Shown here: in pieces, positions 52,939 to 64,000 of the stretch | How the letters are laid out: each line of letters opens with the position of its first letter | Position numbering within the stretch: the first letter of the stretch is position 1 | DNA from: Elusimicrobiota bacterium | GTDB taxonomy: Bacteria > Elusimicrobiota > Elusimicrobia > UBA1565 | Length of the DNA stretch: 64,000 nt | Direction: 5' to 3' | Assembly (NCBI GenBank): GCA_003450735.1 | Contig: DMEZ01000055.1 | Span: 209,317-273,316, forward strand | Made by a program: the position numbers and the translations under genes | Notes under the pieces: generated by a model | The model's database searches: none | Told to the model about the DNA's origin: nothing | The model's input: the letters and a program-made list of their open reading frames with translations, nothing else

Positions 52939-54599
52939 CGCCGCTCCCGGCGTTCCTCCTCATGGCCCTCCCCCTCTGGGCGTTCGAGATGCCCCTGACC
53001 CGCACGCAGAGGGTCGCGAAGCTCGTCGACGAAGGCTACGATGCCCTCATGCGCGGGAAGTACCTGCAGGCAGCCGAGGCCTGCGCGAAGGCCATCGAGA
53101 TGCGCACCGACTACGCCCCGGCCTACCTCTGCAGGGGCGAGGCCCGCTTCAAGAACGGGGACCCCGACGCCGACAAGGACGCCCTGCGCGCCCTCCAGCT
53201 CGACCCCAAGAGCGGCGACGCCTACCGGGTGCTCGGCATGCTCGAGTACGAGGCCGGCCGCTACGCCGCGGCCATCGGCCGCCTCGACTCGGCTCTCGAG
53301 AAGTCCAAGCTCAAGCCCGACGAGGTCCCGACCGTCTACTATTTCCGGGCCCGCTCCAAGCTCAAGCTCGGGGACCTGGAGGGCGCCCTCAAGGACTCGG
53401 AGCGCGGCATGGCCGTGCTCGTGGGCATCCAGGGCAACTACTTCGACTGGAGCTTCTACTCCCTGCGGGCGGAGGTCCGCCGCAAGCAGGGAAAGACGAA
53501 GGAGGCGGACGCCGACGAGCGGGAGGTGCTCCGCCTGCTCGAGGAGCGCATGCGCCGCAGGCCCGAGGAGGCGCCCGAGCTGCTGCGGCTCAAGGCCGAG
53601 TCCCACTCCCTCCTGCGCGACTACGACGCGGCCGCCAAGGACTACGCCGATCTGATGGCCAAGGACGACGCCGCGTCGGCCGGCATCGACCGGGCCGACG
53701 CGCTCATCAGCGCCGAGCGCTTCCGGGAAGCCGAGGAGGAGCTCACGCGCATCCTGCTCGAAGAGCCGGAGAACCCGCGGGCCCTGCGTCTGCGCGGCTA
53801 CGCCCGCCTGCGCCAGGGGAAGGACGCGGAGGCCGTCGACGACCTTGACGCGACGATCTCGACGCGGGCCAGGGACGGGACCGCCTTCGGCTACCGCGCC
53901 ATCGCCAAGCTGAACCTGGAGGACTACAAGGGCGCCCTCCAGGACATCGAGAAGGCCCAGGCGCTCTCCCCCGCGGAGGCCGACGCCCTCGACGCCCGCA
54001 AGGCCCTTGCGCTCGAGAGGCTCGGGCGCTTCGAGGCGGCGCTGGCCCTTTCCAGGAAGGTGCTGGGCCGCCTGCCCGAGAGCTACTCCGCGAACGTCGC
54101 GCGCGCGCGCGCGGGGGTCGCCCTCGGCCTATGCGCCCAGGCCCAGCCCTCGCTGGACTGGCTGGTGGACAAGGTGCCGCAGTCGGCGGAGTACCTGGGG
54201 CTGCGGGCGGAGTGCCGCTGCCGGGAGAAGGACTACGCGGACTGCCTGACCAATTCCGAGAAGGCGGCCGCCCTCGCCCCCGACTCCTTCCGGCAGGCCC
54301 TCGACCTGGCTCAGCGCCACCGGGCCTGGCTGGACGCCTTTCCCCTGAAGGTCGACGAGCCCGAGCTGCGCCGCGCCAAGCGCTTCTTCGAGAAGGCCCA
54401 GACGCTCGGACGCCTCCCCGCTCCGGACCTCCTCCTCTACGGGCGCACCCTCTTCGAACTCTCCCGCAAGCCCTCGGTGGATTCCCCGGAGCGCGGCCGC
54501 CTCCTCATCGAGGCCGAGACGGTCTGCCGGAGCGCGCTCAAGCAGAAGCCGAAGGACAAGCGGCTCAAGGAGCTCTGCGGCAGGATCAGGAAGGGCTGA
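52935..54599 (+). CDS. Tetratricopeptide-repeat protein
   Basis: The 554-residue protein has a hydrophobic N terminus (FLLMALPLWAFE, probably a signal peptide) and at least nine TPR-like helix pairs (for example GKYLQAAEACAKAIEMRTDY and GRYAAAIGRLDSALEKSKL). It most likely binds protein partners in the periplasm. GTG at 52935 overlaps the pcm stop. The gene converges on the hybrid kinase at 54605. Confidence 0.8.
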   Translation: MTPLPAFLLMALPLWAFEMPLTRTQRVAKLVDEGYDALMRGKYLQAAEACAKAIEMRTDYAPAYLCRGEARFKNGDPDADKDALRALQLDPKSGDAYRVLGMLEYEAGRYAAAIGRLDSALEKSKLKPDEVPTVYYFRARSKLKLGDLEGALKDSERGMAVLVGIQGNYFDWSFYSLRAEVRRKQGKTKEADADEREVLRLLEERMRRRPEEAPELLRLKAESHSLLRDYDAAAKDYADLMAKDDAASAGIDRADALISAERFREAEEELTRILLEEPENPRALRLRGYARLRQGKDAEAVDDLDATISTRARDGTAFGYRAIAKLNLEDYKGALQDIEKAQALSPAEADALDARKALALERLGRFEAALALSRKVLGRLPESYSANVARARAGVALGLCAQAQPSLDWLVDKVPQSAEYLGLRAECRCREKDYADCLTNSEKAAALAPDSFRQALDLAQRHRAWLDAFPLKVDEPELRRAKRFFEKAQTLGRLPAPDLLLYGRTLFELSRKPSVDSPERGRLLIEAETVCRSALKQKPKDKRLKELCGRIRKG

Positions 54600-54604
54600 G
54601 CAGG

Positions 54605-58366
<3,762 letters not shown>

Positions 58367-58422
58367 GTCCGAAACCCCTCACGATAAATATACTTTAAAT
58401 TGCTAGACTTATCTTCTCGCAT

Positions 58423-59745
58423 ATGCGCTCCATCGGCATCGGCCTAGCCGGACTCGGCAACGTGGGCGGGGAAGTCGCGCGCCTCCTGCTCGCCCATCGC
58501 GAGGAATTCCGGCGGCGCCTCGGCGCCGAGCTGAGACTCGCCGCCGTCTGCGACCGCCGCGCACCCTCCCGGGCCCGACGCCTGCGCCTGCCCGGGAGCG
58601 TCAAGCTCAAGCGCCGCTGGCAGGACCTCCTGCGGGAGCGTTCCGTGGAGGTGGTCATCGAGCTTTTCGGCGGCGCCGGTCCCGCGAGGGAGCTCGTCTT
58701 GGGAGCGCTCGCCTCGGGACGGCACGTCGTCACCGCCAACAAGATGCTCCTCTCCCGCCACTGGGACGAGGTCTTCCGCGCGGCGCGCCGCAACAATCGC
58801 CAGGTCTTCTTCGAGGCCTCGGTGGCGGGCGGCATCCCCATCCTGCAGGCCGTGCGGGAAGGCCTGGCGGCCAACCGCATCCGCTCGGTGCTCGGCATCT
58901 TCAACGGCACGACCAACTTCATCCTCTCCGAGATGGCGCGCTGCGGCCGCACGATGGCCGAGGCCCTGCGCGAGGCCCAGCGGCTGGGCCTGGCCGAGAA
59001 GGACCCCAGCTTGGACCTCAGCGGCGGCGACACGGCCCACAAGCTTTCGGTCATCGCCTCCCTGCTGGCCGGCCGCCGCTTCCCGGCCGAGCGCATCCCC
59101 TGCGAGGGCATCGAGCGGATCTCCCCCGACGACCTGCGCTTCGCGGCCGCCCACCTCGGGCGCACCGTGCGGCTCCTCGGCACGCTCAATCTCGATTGGG
59201 CCTCGGATCCCGTCCGGTCCGAGGCCCACGTGCATCCGACGCTGGTCCCCCTCCAGCACCCGCTGGCCAACGTGCACGGCTCCTACAACGCGGTGCTCGT
59301 GGACACCTCCTCCGCCGGCGACCTCATGTTCTACGGCCAGGGGGCCGGCCCCGGGCCCGCCGCGAGCGCGGTCCTGGGCGACCTCCTGCAGGTCGGCCGG
59401 GAGCTGCTCGCCGCCTCCGGACGCGAAGCGGCTCGTCCTCGAGCCGCTCTGCCGAGCCGTCCCCTGAGCCCCGCGCCCGAATCCGACGCCGCCTTCTACC
59501 TGCGCCTTCACCTCAGCGACCGCCCCGGCGTGCTCGCGCAGGTGGCCGGGGCCCTGGGCGAGCGCGGCATCTCCATCGCGCAGATCCATCAGGACGTCCC
59601 CGGGGCCTCCCCCCGCGGCGGGAAGGGGGTTCCCGTGATGATCGTCACCCATTCGGCCCCGGCGGCCGCCATCCGCCGTGCGGCCGCCGCCATCGAGCGC
59701 CTCCCCGCGTCAGCCGGGCGGCCGGTCTGCCTGCGGATGCTCTGA
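58423..59745 (+). CDS. hom: Homoserine dehydrogenase
   Basis: The 440-residue enzyme reduces aspartate semialdehyde to homoserine. Seen are the NAD(P) site GLAGLGNVGGEVARLLL, VTANKMLLSRHW, FNGTTNFILSEM and the catalytic GGDTAHKLSVIASLL. A C-terminal ACT domain (about 350-435, FYLRLHLSDRPGVLAQVAG) gives feedback by threonine. It opens the hom-thrC-thrB-lysC unit. TAGACT at 58404-58409 is a possible -10 13 bases before the ATG. Confidence 0.95.
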   Translation: MRSIGIGLAGLGNVGGEVARLLLAHREEFRRRLGAELRLAAVCDRRAPSRARRLRLPGSVKLKRRWQDLLRERSVEVVIELFGGAGPARELVLGALASGRHVVTANKMLLSRHWDEVFRAARRNNRQVFFEASVAGGIPILQAVREGLAANRIRSVLGIFNGTTNFILSEMARCGRTMAEALREAQRLGLAEKDPSLDLSGGDTAHKLSVIASLLAGRRFPAERIPCEGIERISPDDLRFAAAHLGRTVRLLGTLNLDWASDPVRSEAHVHPTLVPLQHPLANVHGSYNAVLVDTSSAGDLMFYGQGAGPGPAASAVLGDLLQVGRELLAASGREAARPRAALPSRPLSPAPESDAAFYLRLHLSDRPGVLAQVAGALGERGISIAQIHQDVPGASPRGGKGVPVMIVTHSAPAAAIRRAAAAIERLPASAGRPVCLRML

Positions 59746-59750
59746 CCCCG

Positions 59751-60842
59751 ATGGGACAACCCCTCTACCGCGGCGTCATCGAGCGCTATCGGACCTGCCT
59801 GCCCGTGGGGCGGAGCACCCCGGTCATCACCCTGCTCGAGGGGAACACGCCCCTCCTCCGCGCCCCGCGGCTCGCGCGCTGGCTCGACCTGCCGGAGGAC
59901 GGACTCTGGCTCAAGGTCGAGGGGATGAACCCGACCGGCTCTTTCAAGGACCGGGGCATGACGCTCGCGGTCTCGAAGGCCCTCGAGGCCGGAGCCAAGG
60001 GCGTCCTCTGCGCCTCGACCGGGAACACCGCGGCCTCGGCGGCCGCCTATGCCGCGCGCGCCGGCCTGCGCTGCGCCGTCCTCCTGCCCGAGGGCGGGGT
60101 GGCTTCCGGCAAGCTCGCCGCCGCCCTGATGCACGGCGCCACCGTCCTCTCCGTGCGCGGCAATTTCGACCTCGCCCTCGACCTCGCTCAGAAGGCGGCC
60201 CAGGAGGCGGGCTGGACCCTGGTCAACTCCGTCAACCCGTTCCGCATCCAGGGCCAGAAGACCGCCGCCTTCGAGGTCATCGAGGCCCTGGGCCGGGCCC
60301 CGGACTTCCAGTTCATGCCGGTCGGGAACGCCGGCAACATCACCGCCTACTGGCTCGGCTACCGGGAGTGGCACGCGGCGCTCAAGAAGGGCCTGCCCCG
60401 CATGATGGGCTGGCAGGCCAAGGGCGCGGCCCCGCTCGTCCTCGGGCGCCCCGTGGCCCGGCCCCGGACGCTCGCCAGCGCCATCCGCATCGGCCGCCCC
60501 GCCTCCTGGAGCGGCGCCGTGAAGGCCAAGGAGGAGTCGGGCGGCATGATCGGGGCCGTCAGCGACGCGGAGATCGTCTCGGCCTGGCGCAGGCTCGCGC
60601 GGGAGGAAGGGGTCTTCTGCGAGCCGGCCAGCGCCGCGGGCCTCGCGGGCCTCATCCGCTACGCCGAAAGCGGCGTCTTCCACCGCATGGACGCCTCGCG
60701 CCGCAAGGGAGTCAAGGTGGTCTGCGTGCTGACCGGCCACGGCCTCAAGGACCCGGACACGCCCACGACCCTGCCCTTCCGGCAGAGGACGCTCGAGGCC
60801 GACCCGGGCGCGGTGCGCCGGGCCCTCAGGAGCGCGCGATGA
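59751..60842 (+). CDS. thrC: Threonine synthase
   Basis: The 363-residue PLP enzyme converts O-phosphohomoserine to threonine. Seen are EGNTPLLRAPRLA, the PLP lysine in NPTGSFKDRGMTLAVSKAL, CASTGNTAASAAAYAARAGL and the phosphate cup MPVGNAGNITAYWLGY. It lacks the N-terminal extension of the long yeast-like form. ATG at 59751 is five bases after hom. The stop overlaps thrB by four bases. Confidence 0.95.
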   Translation: MGQPLYRGVIERYRTCLPVGRSTPVITLLEGNTPLLRAPRLARWLDLPEDGLWLKVEGMNPTGSFKDRGMTLAVSKALEAGAKGVLCASTGNTAASAAAYAARAGLRCAVLLPEGGVASGKLAAALMHGATVLSVRGNFDLALDLAQKAAQEAGWTLVNSVNPFRIQGQKTAAFEVIEALGRAPDFQFMPVGNAGNITAYWLGYREWHAALKKGLPRMMGWQAKGAAPLVLGRPVARPRTLASAIRIGRPASWSGAVKAKEESGGMIGAVSDAEIVSAWRRLAREEGVFCEPASAAGLAGLIRYAESGVFHRMDASRRKGVKVVCVLTGHGLKDPDTPTTLPFRQRTLEADPGAVRRALRSAR

Positions 60843-61804
60843 TCGAGAACATCCTGGACAGATACCGCCGCAAGGTCCGCGTCCGCATCCCCGCGACGAC
60901 CAGCAACCTGGGCCCGGGCTTCGACGCCCTCGGGATGGCCCTCAAGCTCTACAACGAGATCGAGGTCTCCTGGCTCAAGGAGCACGGGGAGGCCCACACC
61001 GAGATCGAGGGCGAGGGCTTCGCCCACCTGCCCCGCGGCGAGAAGAACCCCATCGTCCAGGCTTTCCGCCTCCTCCTGCCGAAGACCCGCTTCCCTTGGG
61101 CCCTGCGCTTCCGCATGAGGAACCGCATCCCGCTGGGCCGGGGCCTGGGCTCGAGCGCGGCGGCGCGTCTCGGCGGCCTCCTCTCGGCCGCCGCCCTGCG
61201 CGACTTCAAGGACGCCGCGGTCGCCGACATGGTCGCCCAGGCCGTGGCGCTCGAAGGCCACCCCGACAACGTCATCCCCGCCTTCCACGGAGGCCTGTGC
61301 GTCTCCATCTGGGACGGCGAGCATGGAGGCGCCGGGCGCCACCCCGTGTGGCTGCGCCTCAAGATCCCCAAGGACCTCGGCGTGGTCGTCTGCCTGCCGG
61401 ACTACGAGGTCTCCACCGAGAAGGCGCGCAAGCTCCTGCCCGCCAAGGTGCCGCTCAAGGACGCCGTCCACAACGTCCAGCGGATCGCGCTCCTCATCGG
61501 GGCGCTCGAGCGGGGCGAGCTCGGCCTCCTGCGCACCGCGATGGACGACCTCCTGCACCAGCCTTACCGCCGCCCGCTGATGCGGGGGATGGAGGCCGTC
61601 ATCGCGGCCGCCGTCAAGGCCGGCGCCTTCGGCGCCGCCCTCTCCGGGGCGGGCCCCTCCGTCCTCGCCTTGACCCTGCGGGGCCCCAAGCAGGCCAAGA
61701 TCGGGCGCGAGATGCAGAAGGCCTTCTTCCGCTCCGGCGTCGAGAGCCGCTACCTCGCCCTGGACGTGGAGCCCAGCGGAGCCCGCATCGAGATCGAGAC
61801 TTGA
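60839..61804 (+). CDS. thrB: Homoserine kinase
   Basis: The 321-residue GHMP-family kinase makes O-phosphohomoserine, the thrC substrate. Seen are VRIPATTSNLGPGFDALGMA, the GHMP glycine loop IPLGRGLGSSAAARLGGLLS and FGAALSGAGPSVLAL near the end. ATG at 60839 overlaps the thrC stop, and its stop overlaps the lysC TTG. The order hom, thrC, thrB, lysC makes a complete threonine branch except for asd. Confidence 0.95.
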   Translation: MIENILDRYRRKVRVRIPATTSNLGPGFDALGMALKLYNEIEVSWLKEHGEAHTEIEGEGFAHLPRGEKNPIVQAFRLLLPKTRFPWALRFRMRNRIPLGRGLGSSAAARLGGLLSAAALRDFKDAAVADMVAQAVALEGHPDNVIPAFHGGLCVSIWDGEHGGAGRHPVWLRLKIPKDLGVVVCLPDYEVSTEKARKLLPAKVPLKDAVHNVQRIALLIGALERGELGLLRTAMDDLLHQPYRRPLMRGMEAVIAAAVKAGAFGAALSGAGPSVLALTLRGPKQAKIGREMQKAFFRSGVESRYLALDVEPSGARIEIET

Positions 61805-63030
61805 AGAAACCCCTCGTCGTCATGAAGTTCGGCGGCACCTCGGTCGCCGACCCCGAGAAGATCCTGCGCGCGGCCGAGCGGGCGGTGCGCGCGCGCAAAG
61901 AGGGCTCGGACGTCGTCGTCGTCGTCTCGGCCCCCGGCGAGATGACCGACGAGCTCATCGCCCTGGCCCAGCGCGTCTCCCAGGAGCCTGACGCCCGCGA
62001 GATGGACGTCCTGCTCGCCACCGGCGAGCAGATGAGCATCGCCCTCTTCGCCATGGCCTGCCGCTCCCTCGGCTGTCCCGCCGTCTCCCTGACGGGCCCC
62101 CAGGCCGGCATCCACGCCGACGACCGCCACACCCGCTCGCGCATCCTGGAGATCCGGCCGCAGAAGATCTTCAGCGAGCTCCGGGCGGGACGCATCTGCG
62201 TGGTGGCGGGCTTCCAGGCGGTCAACCCGAACTCGGACGTGACGACCCTGGGACGAGGCGGCTCGGACCTGAGCGCGGTAGCCCTGGCCGCCGTGCTCCG
62301 CGCCTCCGGCTGCGAGATCTTCACCGACGTGAAGGGAGTCTACACGGCCGACCCCCGCATCGTCCCCGACGCCCGCAAGATCGCGAGCCTCTCCTACGAG
62401 GAGATGCTGGAACTGGCCGGCGCCGGGGCGCAGGTCATGCAGGCCCGCTCGATCGACCTGGCCCACCGCTACGGCGTCCGCATCCACGTCCGGTCCGCGT
62501 TCCACCCGGTGGCCGGCACCTGGATCGAGAAGGCCGAGGAGAAGCGCATGGAAGACGCGACGGTCTCGAGCCTCGCCCTGGACAAGGGCGAGGTCCGGCT
62601 CACCCTGGTCGAAGTCCCGGACAAGCCGGGCATCGCCGCCAGGGTCCTCACCGAGCTCGCCAAGAAGGAGATCGCGGTGGACATGATCGTCCAGTCTGCC
62701 CCGACCCAGGCCGGGGTCAACGACATCTCCCTGATGACCCCGCGCGCCACGTCGGAGGCGGCGCGCGCGACCCTCGAGGCTCTCGCCAGGCGCATCGGCG
62801 CCAAGCGGGTGGACATCACCGAGCAGGTCGCCAAGGTCACCGTGGTGGGCACCGGCTTCCGCCGTCACGCCGGCATCGCGGCCAAGATGTTCGGGACGCT
62901 CGCCGACGCGGGCATCAACATCCACATGATCACCACCTCGGACCTCAAGCTCTGCTGCATCGTGGACGCGCGCCATGCGGAGAGCGCCCTGCGGGCGCTC
63001 CACAAGGCCTTCAAGCTGGGACGCCGGTGA
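61801..63030 (+). CDS. lysC: Aspartate kinase
   Basis: The 409-residue enzyme phosphorylates aspartate, the first step of the lysine/threonine/methionine pathway. Seen are KFGGTSVADPEKIL at the N terminus, TTLGRGGSDLSAVAL, the nucleotide site EIFTDVKGVYTADPR and two ACT domains (about 265-400) for feedback. TTG at 61801 overlaps the thrB stop as TTGA; the family core begins at ATG 61822. Confidence 0.95.
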   Translation: MKKPLVVMKFGGTSVADPEKILRAAERAVRARKEGSDVVVVVSAPGEMTDELIALAQRVSQEPDAREMDVLLATGEQMSIALFAMACRSLGCPAVSLTGPQAGIHADDRHTRSRILEIRPQKIFSELRAGRICVVAGFQAVNPNSDVTTLGRGGSDLSAVALAAVLRASGCEIFTDVKGVYTADPRIVPDARKIASLSYEEMLELAGAGAQVMQARSIDLAHRYGVRIHVRSAFHPVAGTWIEKAEEKRMEDATVSSLALDKGEVRLTLVEVPDKPGIAARVLTELAKKEIAVDMIVQSAPTQAGVNDISLMTPRATSEAARATLEALARRIGAKRVDITEQVAKVTVVGTGFRRHAGIAAKMFGTLADAGINIHMITTSDLKLCCIVDARHAESALRALHKAFKLGRR

Positions 63031-63043
63031 AACGGGAGGGCGC

Positions 63044-63865
63044 ATGCTGAACAAGAAGAAGATCGCCGTCATCGGGGCAGGGCACATCGGGACCGCCCTC
63101 ATGGGGGGCCTGCTCAAGGCCAAGCTCCTGCCGCCCGGGAACCTCACCGCCTCCCGCCGCAACGAGACGGCGCTCGAGGAGCTCAGGAAGAGCCTCGGCG
63201 TCCACGTCACGACCGACAACCGCAAGGCGGCCAAGGGCGCGGACATCCTCCTCCTCTGCGTCAAGCCCCAGCAGTCGGCCGCCGTGCTCGAGGAGATCGC
63301 CCCCGAGGTGCACGAGGGTCTGCTGGTGCTCAGCGTGATGGCCGGCATCACGACCGAGTCCATCTGCAGGCGCCTGGGCAAGCCCGTCCCGGTGGTCCGC
63401 GCCATGCCCAACACCCCGGTACTCGTCGACGAGGGCGCCATCCCCATCGCCCGCGGCGCGCACGCCGGCGAGGAGCACCTCAAGCTCGCCTCCGCCATCT
63501 ACACCGCGGTGGGCCGAGTGGAGGTCGTCGCGGAGAACCTGATGGACGCCGTGACGGGGCTCTCCGGCTCGGGGCCGGTCTACGTCTACATGGTCATCGA
63601 GGCCATGACGGACGGGGGCGTGAAGATGGGCATCCCCCGCGACATCGCGCGCCGCCTCTCCGCCCAGACGGTGTTCGGCGCGGCCAAGATGGTGCGGGAG
63701 ACGGGCAAGCACCCGGCCATCCTCAAGGACGAGGTCACCACGCCGGGAGGCACGGCCATCGCCGCGGTGCACGAGCTCGAGTCGAAAGGCCTGAGGACGG
63801 TGCTCATCGACGCGGTCTGCACCGCCACCCGGCGCGCCAAGGAGCTCAGCGAGCTCTACGGATAG
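63044..63865 (+). CDS. proC: Pyrroline-5-carboxylate reductase
   Basis: The 273-residue enzyme makes proline from pyrroline-5-carboxylate. Seen are the Rossmann start KKIAVIGAGHIGTALMGGLL, VVRAMPNTPVLVDEG, and the C-terminal VTGLSGSGPVYVYMVIEAMT with DEVTTPGGTAIAAVHELE, both diagnostic. GGGAGG lies before the ATG at 63044. It is the fifth gene of the amino-acid unit. Confidence 0.96.
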   Translation: MLNKKKIAVIGAGHIGTALMGGLLKAKLLPPGNLTASRRNETALEELRKSLGVHVTTDNRKAAKGADILLLCVKPQQSAAVLEEIAPEVHEGLLVLSVMAGITTESICRRLGKPVPVVRAMPNTPVLVDEGAIPIARGAHAGEEHLKLASAIYTAVGRVEVVAENLMDAVTGLSGSGPVYVYMVIEAMTDGGVKMGIPRDIARRLSAQTVFGAAKMVRETGKHPAILKDEVTTPGGTAIAAVHELESKGLRTVLIDAVCTATRRAKELSELYG

Positions 63866-63866
63866 G

Positions 63867-64000
63867 ATGCCCGACAGCCTGCCCCCGGTCCGCCTGATCA
63901 CCGAGATCGGCCACATCGAGTGGCTCTCCGAGCGCCTGCACGGAGAGCCGCGCATCGCCGTCGACCTCGAGTCGGACGGATTCTACGTGTACCGCGAGAA
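63867..64000 (+). CDS. Ribonuclease D-like 3'-5' exonuclease (N-terminal part, cut by window edge)
   Basis: The first 44 residues (MPDSLPPVRLITEIGHIEWL, then RIAVDLESDGFYVY) match the start of RNase D-type DEDD exonucleases. The exo I motif D-x-E is in VDLESDGF. It processes structured RNA 3' ends in relatives. The ATG is one base after the proC stop. The gene continues beyond the window. Confidence 0.75.
   Translation, partial: MPDSLPPVRLITEIGHIEWLSERLHGEPRIAVDLESDGFYVYRE

Overview
The window is a GC-rich bacterial chromosome segment with tightly packed operons. Many adjacent genes overlap by four bases (ATGA, GTGA or TTGA), and GTG and TTG starts are common. Lnt, SecA/SecE, two PilT retraction ATPases and predicted outer-membrane-type proteins point to a diderm bacterium. 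The mix of gene neighbourhoods suggests a little-cultured phylum. My best guess is an Elusimicrobiota-like lineage, but that is inference and cannot be settled by reading alone. No rRNA or CRISPR array is present.

Layout. 1-4.5 kb: pilT (partial), a cyclic-nucleotide-binding protein, rsfS, a second pilT and argS. 4.5-9.6 kb: a visibly less GC-rich islet with an AlbA_2/Schlafen-type ATPase and a 1076-residue protein carrying two complete SF1 helicase motors; this is the best candidate for an undescribed (possibly anti-phage) system. 9.7-15.6 kb: glycosyltransferase, polysaccharide deacetylase and two convergent paralogous membrane proteins. 15.6-19.3 kb: hemL, hemB and divergent guaB. 19.4-23.7 kb: a FIST sensor, histidine kinase, response regulator and membrane protein operon. 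23.7-25.3 kb: rnpB, an RNase H and a zinc-ribbon coiled-coil protein. 25.3-30.3 kb: an overlapping chain of 2Fe-2S ferredoxin, GIY-YIG-like protein, two-domain PPK2, membrane protein and PLP decarboxylase.

31.2-34.9 kb is a second accessory region. tRNA-Val(CAC) is followed by a 2.03-kb insert bounded by a 68-bp direct repeat that duplicates the 5' half of the tRNA. The insert carries a shortened AlbA_2 protein and two small ORFs, and a class II Fic protein lies beside it. 34.9-40 kb is the translation block: tRNA-Gly, tRNA-Thr, tuf, rpmG, tRNA-Trp, secE, nusG, rplK and rplA. A radical SAM gene and a small membrane protein interrupt it between nusG and rplK. 40-47 kb: a Spy-like protein, a zinc-ribbon membrane protein, prfB, lnt and secA. 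47-50.5 kb: a GlsB-like protein, two PAP2 phosphatases and a DUF3943 protein. 51-54.6 kb: a DUF1016/YhcG PDDEXK nuclease, Pcm and a TPR protein. 54.6-58.4 kb: a large hybrid histidine kinase. 58.4-64 kb: hom, thrC, thrB, lysC and proC (aspartate-family synthesis plus proline), then the start of an RNase D-like exonuclease.

A recurrent promoter pattern is TTGACA-like, about 18 bp, then TAGACT or TATAAT. Several first genes of transcription units begin only 6-10 nt after the -10 hexamer, which suggests leaderless transcripts.
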